The position numbers were made by a program, and so were the translations under genes. Shown piece after piece: positions 1 through 6,269 of a stretch of 11,315 nucleotides of DNA. The DNA lies in contig JAQVNT010000033.1 in assembly GCA_028702975.1 (NCBI GenBank), forward strand, positions 1 through 11,315. The letters run 5' to 3'. Below the pieces are notes generated by a model. That model did not search any database and was not told the DNA's origin. It saw only the letters and a list, made by a program, of their open reading frames with translations. The number at the start of each line of letters is the position of its first letter. Within the stretch, counting starts at the first letter, position 1. This DNA comes from Candidatus Delongbacteria bacterium. GTDB taxonomy: Bacteria; UBA4055.

Positions 1-585
1 CTCGGCTCTGAATATATACAGGGAAGGATCATAGATCGTTGATCTGTTGTAGTCATTAATACCACTGTCGGGATCGAACGAACTCCATAGATCTTCATAG
101 TACTGATCTCCGAAATCCTGACTGATCATGATCTTCACTGAACCATAACCTGCACTGACTGTTCCGAAAAAATCAAAAACACCCCTCATCGATTTTCTGT
201 AATTTACCGCCAGCCCGATGAAGGAGATCCCGTAAGTGACCGATCTGTCCAGCTTGATCTCAGTCATATCCTGAAGAGTCAAAGTAACTATTCTGTCTGA
301 AATGTCCGATCCTGTATAATACTGAATACCCAGTCCGAATGCTGAATTCATATTCGCGCAGAGTTCACCACCCCACAAAAATATTGTCTTATCGAATTTT
401 TCCAGTCCGAACGCTTCGACATCATCATTTATCACTTCTGAAAACGAAGGAAAGTAATTATAGGAAAGTTTAATGTAACCCTTATCGAATCCGGAGAATC
501 CCGACATGGACTTATTCTTCTGAGGGAACACCGGAAAAATAATCGTCATTAAAATTATTACTGAAATAAGTCTTAAACCCGCCAT
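1..585 (-). CDS. Exported, probable outer-membrane beta-barrel protein (3' end outside window)
   Basis: This is a 195-codon open frame that runs off the left edge without a stop, so only the N-terminal part is seen. It starts at an ATG at 585, preceded by GGGAG eight bases upstream. Residues 1-22 look like a signal peptide: MAGLR, then a hydrophobic run (LISVIILMTIIFPVF) ending near a Gln. The rest is rich in alternating aromatic and small residues with short strand-like blocks (GYIKLSYNYFP, FGLGIQYYTG, GISFIGLAVNYR, DFFGTVSAGYG), as in a beta-barrel, with polar loops between. I do not recognise a family. There is one Cys, at about residue 101, and no lipobox. It is transcribed divergently from the SPOR lipoprotein gene and has its own good promoter candidate. 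Export is fairly sure; the barrel is inference; the function is unknown. Confidence 0.72.
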   Translation of the reverse strand, partial: MAGLRLISVIILMTIIFPVFPQKNKSMSGFSGFDKGYIKLSYNYFPSFSEVINDDVEAFGLEKFDKTIFLWGGELCANMNSAFGLGIQYYTGSDISDRIVTLTLQDMTEIKLDRSVTYGISFIGLAVNYRKSMRGVFDFFGTVSAGYGSVKIMISQDFGDQYYEDLWSSFDPDSGINDYNRSTIYDPSLYIFRAE

Positions 586-609
586 ATATGCAGCACTCCC
601 TGTAAAATT

Positions 610-644
610 CTTATAGATTATAAGGATTCTGATAAGAATTATCA
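610..644. repeat. Cluster of short inverted repeats over the minus-strand promoter
   Basis: Three perfect short dyads overlap here: CTTATA-gat-TATAAG at 610-624, ATTCT-gata-AGAAT at 626-639 and TGATA-agaat-TATCA at 630-644. They cover the -10 box, the spacer and part of the -35 box of the predicted promoter. Such dyads can be repressor operators, but the region is very AT-rich and some symmetry is expected by chance. Confidence 0.35.
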
Positions 645-645
645 A
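617..645 (-). promoter_or_regulatory. Sigma70-type promoter for the outer-membrane protein gene
   Basis: Read on the minus strand, TTGATA (645-640) is followed after exactly 17 bases by a perfect TATAAT (622-617). This lies about 32 bases upstream of the ATG at 585. The -35 box matches five of six consensus positions. An inverted repeat (ATTCT-GATA-AGAAT on the plus strand, 626-639) fills the spacer, and a second (CTTATA-GAT-TATAAG, 610-624) covers the -10 box, so an operator here is possible. Predicted from sequence only. Confidence 0.6.
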
Positions 646-679
646 CAAAATTCCGTTTTATTTTTATTTTCTTTTTATA

Positions 680-707
680 TTGATTTATCCTAATATTTTC
701 TTATATT
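680..707 (+). promoter_or_regulatory. Candidate promoter for the SPOR lipoprotein gene
   Basis: TTGATT (680-685) and TATATT (702-707) are separated by 16 bases, with a T-rich stretch just upstream that could act as an UP-like element. Transcription would begin near 714, giving a leader of about 45 bases. The match is moderate and the region is AT-rich, so other start points are possible. Confidence 0.4.
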
Positions 708-713
708 CATATC

Positions 714-753
714 AAAACGGGCACAGCCGTTAAATAACAGAATAAAACGGAGG
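714..753 (+). promoter_or_regulatory. Leader with two alternative hairpins and the ribosome binding site
   Basis: AAAACGG occurs twice, at 714-720 and 744-750, and CCGTT lies between at 727-731. CCGTT can pair with the first copy (AACGG, 716-720, loop GCACAG) or with the second (746-750). The second copy overlaps the Shine-Dalgarno CGGAGG (748-753) of the ATG at 758. The two hairpins exclude each other, and one would mask the ribosome binding site. Stems are only five pairs, so regulation is speculative; the ribosome binding site itself is clear. Confidence 0.35.
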
Positions 754-757
754 TTGT

Positions 758-1735
758 ATGCGCAGTATCATTTTAACAGTGATCGCTATTATTGTAACAT
801 CTTTCATAACATCATGCGCTCCATCGGCGGGAGTAAACAAATCCGCCTACGGACCGAACGATCCGTCAAACAAGATCGTTATCGAAGAAGATCTGGCAAA
901 AAGAGATATGATAGACGGTTACAGGATAAAAATCGCAAATGCCGATACTGAGCCGGAAGCCCTATTAATTGAAAAGCAGGTAGCGGAAGCAGTACAGGAA
1001 CCCGTATATATAGAATTCATTGTCGATAAATACATGATATACGCCGGCGACTGCCAGAACAAGGAGGAAGCAAATATTCTAAAAGATAAACTGATCAGCT
1101 CAGGTTTTGAGAAAGTATATTCTGTGCCTAAAAAAGTTTTCAAAAAATCCGAGACCGTTCAGGAACCGTTCGTTCCGGCCGAGGAAACCTCCAATGTCGA
1201 ATCGGATGCCGGCATAGAGTCCCCAGCCCCAGTTGCAACCAGCTTTGAACAGATCATAGGTTACAGAGTGCAGATCGGAGCTTTTCAGGACAAAGAAAAA
1301 GCGGAAAAACTAAAAGAGATTGCTTCCAGAACTATAAGAGAAAGGATATATATAGTCCGTGCTCAGGATAACCTCTACAAAGTTCAATTCGGGGATTATC
1401 TGGCCAGGATCGATGCAGAAAAAAAGAGAGACGAGGTCAGGCAGGATCCGACATATGCAGATGCTTTTATCCAGAACTCTTATATCCTTTATGACACTTC
1501 AGCCGATTCCGGAGAGTATTTCATTCAGGTCGGAGCGTTCAGCAGCCAGAGTTCTGCGGATGACTTTATCAGTAATAAGCTGATTCCGGGAGGATATCTG
1601 AATTCTTCCGTCTATTATGATAACAATTTATATAAGGTTATCGTAGGCGGGTATAATTCCAACTCTGACGCACAAGCCGTAAAAGAAAAACTTAACGGCA
1701 GCGGATTTGAAGGCGCATGGATAATTCAAAAATAG
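758..1735 (+). CDS. Lipoprotein with three SPOR-like repeats
   Basis: The 325-residue product begins with a lipoprotein signal: a hydrophobic segment at residues 4-17 and a lipobox ITSC with the lipidated Cys at 20. Three SPOR-like units follow. The first is divergent (about 52-125: DGYRIKIANA, then YMIYAGDCQNKEEA). The second is at about 166-244 (GYRVQIGAF, YKVQFGDY). The third is at about 252-325 (EYFIQVGAF, YKVIVGGY). Each has the usual beta-alpha-beta pattern with an x-V-Q-x-G-A-F strand and a later Y-K-V-x-x-G strand. A Pro/Glu-rich linker (130-163) separates unit one from the others. SPOR domains are known to bind peptidoglycan strands lacking stem peptides, often at division sites, so a periplasmic wall-binding role is likely. 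The ATG is fixed by GGAGG four bases upstream. A weak hairpin and the dsbD promoter follow, so it is probably monocistronic. Confidence 0.85.
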   Translation: MRSIILTVIAIIVTSFITSCAPSAGVNKSAYGPNDPSNKIVIEEDLAKRDMIDGYRIKIANADTEPEALLIEKQVAEAVQEPVYIEFIVDKYMIYAGDCQNKEEANILKDKLISSGFEKVYSVPKKVFKKSETVQEPFVPAEETSNVESDAGIESPAPVATSFEQIIGYRVQIGAFQDKEKAEKLKEIASRTIRERIYIVRAQDNLYKVQFGDYLARIDAEKKRDEVRQDPTYADAFIQNSYILYDTSADSGEYFIQVGAFSSQSSADDFISNKLIPGGYLNSSVYYDNNLYKVIVGGYNSNSDAQAVKEKLNGSGFEGAWIIQK

Positions 1736-1737
1736 CA

Positions 1738-1765
1738 TCCGGCAAGACAACCGGAAGTAATTTTT
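1738..1765 (+). terminator. Weak candidate terminator after the SPOR lipoprotein gene
   Basis: TCCGG (1738-1742) pairs with CCGGA (1751-1755) around an eight-base loop, and five T residues follow at 1761-1765 after a five-base gap. The stem is short and the T run is not adjacent, so termination may be inefficient. Confidence 0.35.
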
Positions 1766-1777
1766 GTTAATTAGGAC

Positions 1778-1806
1778 TTGACTACATAGCGTTTTAACTA
1801 TATATT
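1778..1806 (+). promoter_or_regulatory. Sigma70-type promoter for dsbD-trxA
   Basis: TTGACT (1778-1783) and TATATT (1801-1806) each match the consensus at five of six positions and are separated by the ideal 17 bases. Transcription would start near 1813. The ATG at 1840 has GGAG (1828-1831) eight bases upstream, giving a short leader of roughly 27 bases. Confidence 0.65.
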
Positions 1807-1839
1807 TATCCGGTAGTAAATAAATCCGGAGTAAAAATT

Positions 1840-3687
1840 ATGAAAAAGATAGCTTTATTACTGGCACTGTTGACAACATTCGCATTCTCAGAACAGGAGT
1901 TCGACCCTGAAAAAGATGTTTCTATCTTCAATTATTTCGAAAAAATGGACATGGAAGCCGGTGAAGATTTCAGCATGATCATTTCAATTGACCTGCCTGA
2001 GGGTTTTCACATAAGCGATAATGATCTGTTCTATTTTGACACAACTGACTTTCCCGAAATCAAAACACAGGGCAATAATCTTTCAGGAAGATCAGTTTAT
2101 AAAGGCGAGCCGGTTTACAAAGGCACAATCGATTTCATCTTCGAAGGTACTTTTACAGCGAATACTGAAAAATCCGTAAACATAGGCTACCAGATATGTT
2201 CAGAAAAGGGCGACGAAACCTGTTATATGCCGGTTGAGAAAAACCACATAATAGATTTTAAAAACATCGATCCGAAAAGATTTGAAAAAGCTTCGATAAC
2301 TGAAGATAAATCGATTAAAGATGTCTTCGGAGTTTTCTCAGGCGAAAGCGAATCAATGACTATCGAGGAAAGACTGGCGGCCATCCTTGAAGGCACACAA
2401 ACATGGACGCTTCTTGTTTTTGTCATTGCGTTCCTTGGAGGTATCCTTGACAGCATGACACCTTGTGTTTATCCTATCATTCCGGTAGTAATTTCCTATA
2501 TGGGCGCAAAATCAGGCAAAAAGAAATCTGCAGGTTTCTTTCTTTCGCTTTTCTTTGTGGTCGGTCTGGCGATTACCTATTCAATAGTTGGACTTCTTGC
2601 TTCATTCCTCGGCGGTATTTTCGGAGTCGGAGATATTGCCGCAAATCCTGTGGTAAGGGTCGTAATCGCAATGATATTTACAGTTCTGGCTCTCAGCATG
2701 TTCGGATTGTGGGATATGAATCTTATTTCTTCGGAGAAACAGACTCAGCTTATGCAGAAAGGCAAAGAAAGCAGCGGTATAATCGGAGCTATGATAATCG
2801 GAATGGTCAGCGGAGTTGTTGCCGCACCCTGCGTAGGACCTGTCCTTGCGGTACTTCTTATTCATGTCGCTACCGCAGGTGATGTGCTCTACGGCTGGCT
2901 TCTTTTCATTGCGTTCGCATTCGGACTCGGTCTTCTGTTCATCATAATCGGAACATTCTCCGGAGCCATCAACGCTCTGCCTCACGCCGGCGCATGGATG
3001 ATGAAGATCAAAAAATTCTTCGGTGTTGTGATGATCGGCGCCGCGCTTTACTTCCTCAGCATTGTCCTTCCTGACAATATCTTATATTTCCTCACAGCAC
3101 TTCTTACTATCATGTTGTCGGTCTATATGGGGGCTTTAGATAAAATCAAAGAAAATGCCGGATTCGTTTCATACCTGGCCAAAACCGTAGGTATCTTTAT
3201 CTTCATAACAGGTCTGGTGTTTTCCCTAAAAACTATTTCATACTATATCGACCTTCCTTTCGGAAATCCGGTCTCTTTAAACAGCGCATCAGGCACACCC
3301 GGAATTATTTTCGACAAGACAGATACTGAAATGAATATCGTCGAAAATGCCGTTTCTTCCATAGCCGGAACAGACAAACTTGTAATGGTGGATCTCTGGG
3401 CTGAATGGTGCATGAACTGTAAAGAAATGGATAAAACCACATGGAAAGATCCGGACATTGTAGAATTCGCATCAAAGAATTTCGTACCTTTCAAACTTGA
3501 TTTTACAGACAAGAACAGCGAATTTTCAAAAAAGTATATCGCTCAGTTTCTTGAATATGGCGCAAACAATATTCCGCTGATCCTGTTCATAGATGAGAAC
3601 GGAACTGTCGTGGAAAAAGTTCAGGGTCTGGTCAAACCGGAAATAATGTTAAATAAAATGAAGAAGATCGTATCAGAAAATAAATAA
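1840..3687 (+). CDS. dsbD: Thiol:disulfide interchange protein DsbD
   Basis: DsbD carries electrons from cytoplasmic thioredoxin across the inner membrane to periplasmic proteins that reduce or isomerise disulfides, or mature cytochromes. All three family domains are present in this 615-residue protein (E. coli about 565). After a signal peptide (1-17, ending AFS) comes the periplasmic N-terminal domain, about 20-170, with Cys120 and Cys128. Next is the membrane domain, about 188-470, with roughly eight hydrophobic segments and the two redox Cys in the conserved settings TPCVYP (Cys209) and APCVGP (Cys331). Last is a periplasmic thioredoxin-like domain, about 485-615, with the active site WCMNCK (Cys524, Cys527). 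The N-terminal Cys pair is separated by seven residues, two more than in E. coli. A strong promoter precedes it, and trxA follows after 14 bases, supplying its likely electron donor. Confidence 0.95.
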   Translation: MKKIALLLALLTTFAFSEQEFDPEKDVSIFNYFEKMDMEAGEDFSMIISIDLPEGFHISDNDLFYFDTTDFPEIKTQGNNLSGRSVYKGEPVYKGTIDFIFEGTFTANTEKSVNIGYQICSEKGDETCYMPVEKNHIIDFKNIDPKRFEKASITEDKSIKDVFGVFSGESESMTIEERLAAILEGTQTWTLLVFVIAFLGGILDSMTPCVYPIIPVVISYMGAKSGKKKSAGFFLSLFFVVGLAITYSIVGLLASFLGGIFGVGDIAANPVVRVVIAMIFTVLALSMFGLWDMNLISSEKQTQLMQKGKESSGIIGAMIIGMVSGVVAAPCVGPVLAVLLIHVATAGDVLYGWLLFIAFAFGLGLLFIIIGTFSGAINALPHAGAWMMKIKKFFGVVMIGAALYFLSIVLPDNILYFLTALLTIMLSVYMGALDKIKENAGFVSYLAKTVGIFIFITGLVFSLKTISYYIDLPFGNPVSLNSASGTPGIIFDKTDTEMNIVENAVSSIAGTDKLVMVDLWAEWCMNCKEMDKTTWKDPDIVEFASKNFVPFKLDFTDKNSEFSKKYIAQFLEYGANNIPLILFIDENGTVVEKVQGLVKPEIMLNKMKKIVSENK

Positions 3688-3701
3688 GTCAGGAGAAGCT
3701 C

Positions 3702-4022
3702 ATGAGCAACGCATTAAAAGTAACTCAGTCAACATTCGAACAGGAAGTACTCAGTCAGGAAAAACTTACCATCGTTAAATTCGGAGCTGAATGGTGCGGA
3801 CCGTGTAAAAAACTTGACCCGATAATCGATGAGATCGCTGCAGAAAACAGTGATATAAAAGTCACTTATGTCGATATCGACTCTGACGGAGCGCTGGCGG
3901 CCCAGTACGGAATACTTTCGGTACCGTCCACACTGTTTTTCAAGCAGGGAAAGGTCATGTCGTCAATTATCGGGCTGATCCCGAAAGCCAAGATACAATC
4001 TGCGATCGACCAGTATAAATAG
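3702..4022 (+). CDS. trxA: Thioredoxin
   Basis: This is a single-domain thioredoxin of 106 residues, the usual length. The active site WCGPCKK has the redox Cys at 32 and 35, and the conserved cis-Pro is Pro75 in SVPST. There is no signal peptide, so it acts in the cytoplasm, reducing protein disulfides with electrons from thioredoxin reductase. The ATG has AGGAG six bases upstream. It lies 14 bases behind dsbD with no terminator between, so the two are co-transcribed; its job here probably includes reducing the DsbD membrane domain. A strong terminator follows. No thioredoxin reductase gene is in the window. Confidence 0.96.
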   Translation: MSNALKVTQSTFEQEVLSQEKLTIVKFGAEWCGPCKKLDPIIDEIAAENSDIKVTYVDIDSDGALAAQYGILSVPSTLFFKQGKVMSSIIGLIPKAKIQSAIDQYK

Positions 4023-4052
4023 AAATATCCCCTCAAAAACGGGACGAACTTT

Positions 4053-4080
4053 AAAAGGCGACGGTAATGTCGTCTTTTTT
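4053..4080 (+). terminator. Rho-independent terminator shared by convergent operons
   Basis: AAAAGGCGAC (4053-4062), a six-base loop GGTAAT, then GTCGTCTTTT forms a ten-pair stem with one G-T wobble, and six T residues run from 4075 to 4080. It ends the dsbD-trxA transcript. On the minus strand the same stem has one A-C mismatch and only a TTTT tail, so it may also stop the long minus operon, but less well. It overlaps the stop codon of the AMMECR1 gene (4079-4081). Confidence 0.85.
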
Positions 4081-4636
4081 ATTCCTCTTTGAAATTTTCT
4101 ACTGTATATATTTCTATTTTTGGATGATGATCTAAAATAAAATCCGGATCCAACCCCGCTTTATGACAGAGATGCGAGAAAAACTCTTCGTGAGAACTCA
4201 GCTGCTCCCATACCTGCGGAAGGAAAGTTGATGAATAGTAGGAATGACTTAGATAAACTCCGTGCCTGTGAGGAATGATCTTGTTCTTTAGGTCCGAAAA
4301 CCCGGAATAACTGACTTCCTGCCTGGGTGTGAGTACAGAGATCTCGATCTTTACCGATGGAACCTCGCCGGCTGACAGAGGCGGGAACCTGGGATCCCTG
4401 AATGCCGCGTCCCCGGAATGTGCGATCACATCTTCATAAAGAGGCCTGTAGGCTTCCATCGATCCGATGCAGCCCCTAAGCTCCCCGTTTATGGTCAGCG
4501 TAACAAAACAAGCTCCATTAATTTTCACTTCGTCGGGAATATTTTCAAAAGAAAAGGTTTTTGATCCAGGATCGAATTTTGACAGTATCGCCAGTCTCGA
4601 AATTTTGAGAAGATATTTTTTTACTTCTTCTTTCAT
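4079..4636 (-). CDS. AMMECR1-domain protein
   Basis: The 185-residue product is an AMMECR1 domain along its whole length. The family signature LRGCIG is at residues 53-58, preceded by GACFVTLTINGE, and followed by AFRDPRFPPL (78-87), IEISVLTP (97-104) and the C-terminal block TFLPQVWEQL with KAGLDPD. In bacteria this domain is often found with Memo and radical SAM proteins (the AmmeMemoRadiSam set); neither is visible here, and the biochemical role is not established. I chose the ATG at 4636, four bases after the protease stop and with GGGA ten bases upstream, because the sequence from MKEEVKKYLL fits the usual family N-terminus. A TTG at 4672 or an ATG at 4657 would add 12 or 5 residues and overlap the protease gene. 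It is the last gene of the minus operon. Confidence 0.9.
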   Translation of the reverse strand: MKEEVKKYLLKISRLAILSKFDPGSKTFSFENIPDEVKINGACFVTLTINGELRGCIGSMEAYRPLYEDVIAHSGDAAFRDPRFPPLSAGEVPSVKIEISVLTPRQEVSYSGFSDLKNKIIPHRHGVYLSHSYYSSTFLPQVWEQLSSHEEFFSHLCHKAGLDPDFILDHHPKIEIYTVENFKEE

Positions 4637-4640
4637 GATA

Positions 4641-6269
4641 TTAATATCCCAGAACATATCTGTAAAATTCAATATCTTTCAGGATAGAGACAGCCTTCTG
4701 GAGCTGAGGGTCATTTGTATTCAGTATCCTGTATTTTTCCCTGTTGCCTCTGGTGAAGACGCCGAATTCTATTAGCAGGTTCTGTTTTACGGCTTCGACA
4801 TCACCTTTAAAATAATTCGAGCTCATTTCTTTCATATGACCCTTAAGATCCTCTATCTTAGCAACGAATTCATCGTCATAATTGTTTTCTTCAGATATTT
4901 TATAGAGAGAATCAAGAAGCATTTCTCCCGGATCTGCATACCTTGCATTATTATCTTCAAGGAATTTTCTGAAATCGTTCAGTATCTCATCTGTTATCTG
5001 ATCTTTATATTCAAAATCTTTATCCTTACTGTAAACATTATAGACAAAATCACTGAAATAATTATTCATTCTTAAATATGAAATATAACCGGAGTTCTTG
5101 GCGGGTTCAACTATAATGTCAGGAATAATTCCGACTCCTGAAGGAAGCGCTCTTCCGTTAACAAGCGATTTGAAGAAAACCGTATCGGTTCCGGACTTGA
5201 TCCTGTCTCCGAAAATATCGTCTTTCTGTATAAGCCTGCCTGTCGGAGTAAAATATTTCCTGATCGTCATCTTCAGATTTCTTTTCTCATAATACCCTAC
5301 ATCAAAAAGCTGCTGGACCAGACCCTTGCCGAACGATCCCTCCCCTACGATCACAGCTCTGTCGTGATCCTGAAGCGCGCCTGCAAATATTTCGGATGCG
5401 GAAGCGCTGGAACCGTTTATCATTACGACGACAGGCATCTCGGTGTCTGCCGGATCGATGTATGTGTCATACCTGATCTCGCTTTCGGCACTTCTGCTTT
5501 TCGTCGAAACAACCAGCTTGCCTTTGGGGAGAAATGCTCCCGAAAGTTTGACAGCAGATTCGAGCAGTCCGCCGGGATTATATCTCAGATCGATTATGAG
5601 TGATCGCGCGCCGCTTGATACCAGTTTCTCGAATTCCTGAATAAAGTCATAATAGAGTGTGCCTGAGAATTCTGTGATCTTGATGTAGCCTGTTTCGCCG
5701 TCGATCATTTCTGAGTAAGGTATGTTCGCAACCTGAATACTTGCTCTTGTAAGGTTGAATTCCATCAGTTTATCGCTGCCTGCTCTTTTTATTCTGAGCT
5801 TTAGCCGCGTTCCGGGTTCCCCCTTCAGATGTTTTGACGCATCTCTTACAGACATTCCGTAAGTATCGTTTTCGTCGATGAACATTATCTGATCGCCTGC
5901 CCTCAAACCTACTTTTGAAGCCGGAGTGTCGTCCATCGGAGAGATCACCGTAAGCCTTTTATCCTGACCGCTTGTGCCGAGATATATGCCGATACCGCCG
6001 TATTTGCCTGACGACAGCTCGTTATAATGATCGATCTCGTTGTCTTTAAGCAGTACTGTGTAAGGGTCAGTCTTTGAAAGCATAGCTCTTATACCTTCGC
6101 TCATAAGCTCTTCAATGTTCGCAGTATCCACATAATTCTCGTTCAGCGCAAGCATTATATCGAAATATAGTCTTATATTATCCGAAAGTTCTTTGTAATA
6201 ATCCTGATCTTTGTCTATCGAGAAAACTGAAGTAAAAAAAATAAATAAGACTAACAGGCTGTTTTTCAT
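4641..6269 (-). CDS. ctpA: S41-family C-terminal processing protease (CtpA/Prc type)
   Basis: This is a periplasmic serine protease that cuts proteins at or near their C-terminus; relatives turn over peptidoglycan hydrolases and lipoproteins. Residues 1-17 are a signal peptide (MKNSLLVLFIFFTSVFS). A PDZ domain lies at about 84-175 (GGIGIYLG, PASKVGLRAGDQI). The S41 core is about 190-390, with NGSSASASEI containing the predicted nucleophile Ser290, and GEGSFGKGLVQQ with Lys315 as general base and Gln319; the 25-residue Ser-Lys spacing matches E. coli Prc. The RKYFTPTGRLIQ and GIIPDIIVE blocks are also typical. A charged, mostly helical C-terminal extension of about 150 residues (391-542) is less conserved and may regulate or tether it. 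The start overlaps the tmk stop as ATGA, so translation is coupled. All catalytic residues are intact. Confidence 0.93.
   Translation of the reverse strand: MKNSLLVLFIFFTSVFSIDKDQDYYKELSDNIRLYFDIMLALNENYVDTANIEELMSEGIRAMLSKTDPYTVLLKDNEIDHYNELSSGKYGGIGIYLGTSGQDKRLTVISPMDDTPASKVGLRAGDQIMFIDENDTYGMSVRDASKHLKGEPGTRLKLRIKRAGSDKLMEFNLTRASIQVANIPYSEMIDGETGYIKITEFSGTLYYDFIQEFEKLVSSGARSLIIDLRYNPGGLLESAVKLSGAFLPKGKLVVSTKSRSAESEIRYDTYIDPADTEMPVVVMINGSSASASEIFAGALQDHDRAVIVGEGSFGKGLVQQLFDVGYYEKRNLKMTIRKYFTPTGRLIQKDDIFGDRIKSGTDTVFFKSLVNGRALPSGVGIIPDIIVEPAKNSGYISYLRMNNYFSDFVYNVYSKDKDFEYKDQITDEILNDFRKFLEDNNARYADPGEMLLDSLYKISEENNYDDEFVAKIEDLKGHMKEMSSNYFKGDVEAVKQNLLIEFGVFTRGNREKYRILNTNDPQLQKAVSILKDIEFYRYVLGY

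Noticed and set aside
629..645. Possible Fnr-type binding site (TTGAT and ATCAG half-sites on the minus strand) at the promoter, matching the Crp/Fnr gene in the window
   Set aside because: The half-sites are separated by seven bases instead of the four of the Fnr box, which puts them out of helical phase, and the second half is imperfect.
2463..2985. Open frames on both strands inside dsbD
   Set aside because: They lie fully within a strongly conserved gene, have low-complexity or Arg/Cys-rich translations and lack ribosome binding sites; they are frame shadows.
4029..4043. Hairpin CCC...GGG just after trxA as a separate terminator
   Set aside because: The stem has only three or four pairs and no T run; the strong stem-loop at 4053-4080 explains termination.
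4637..4672. Longer AMMECR1 protein starting at TTG 4672 or ATG 4657
   Set aside because: It would overlap the protease gene by up to 32 bases and add residues that do not look like the family; the ATG at 4636 sits just after the stop with a usable GGGA.
4836..5640. Plus-strand open frames opposite the CtpA gene
   Set aside because: They are antisense to the conserved PDZ and protease regions and show no recognisable domains or start signals.
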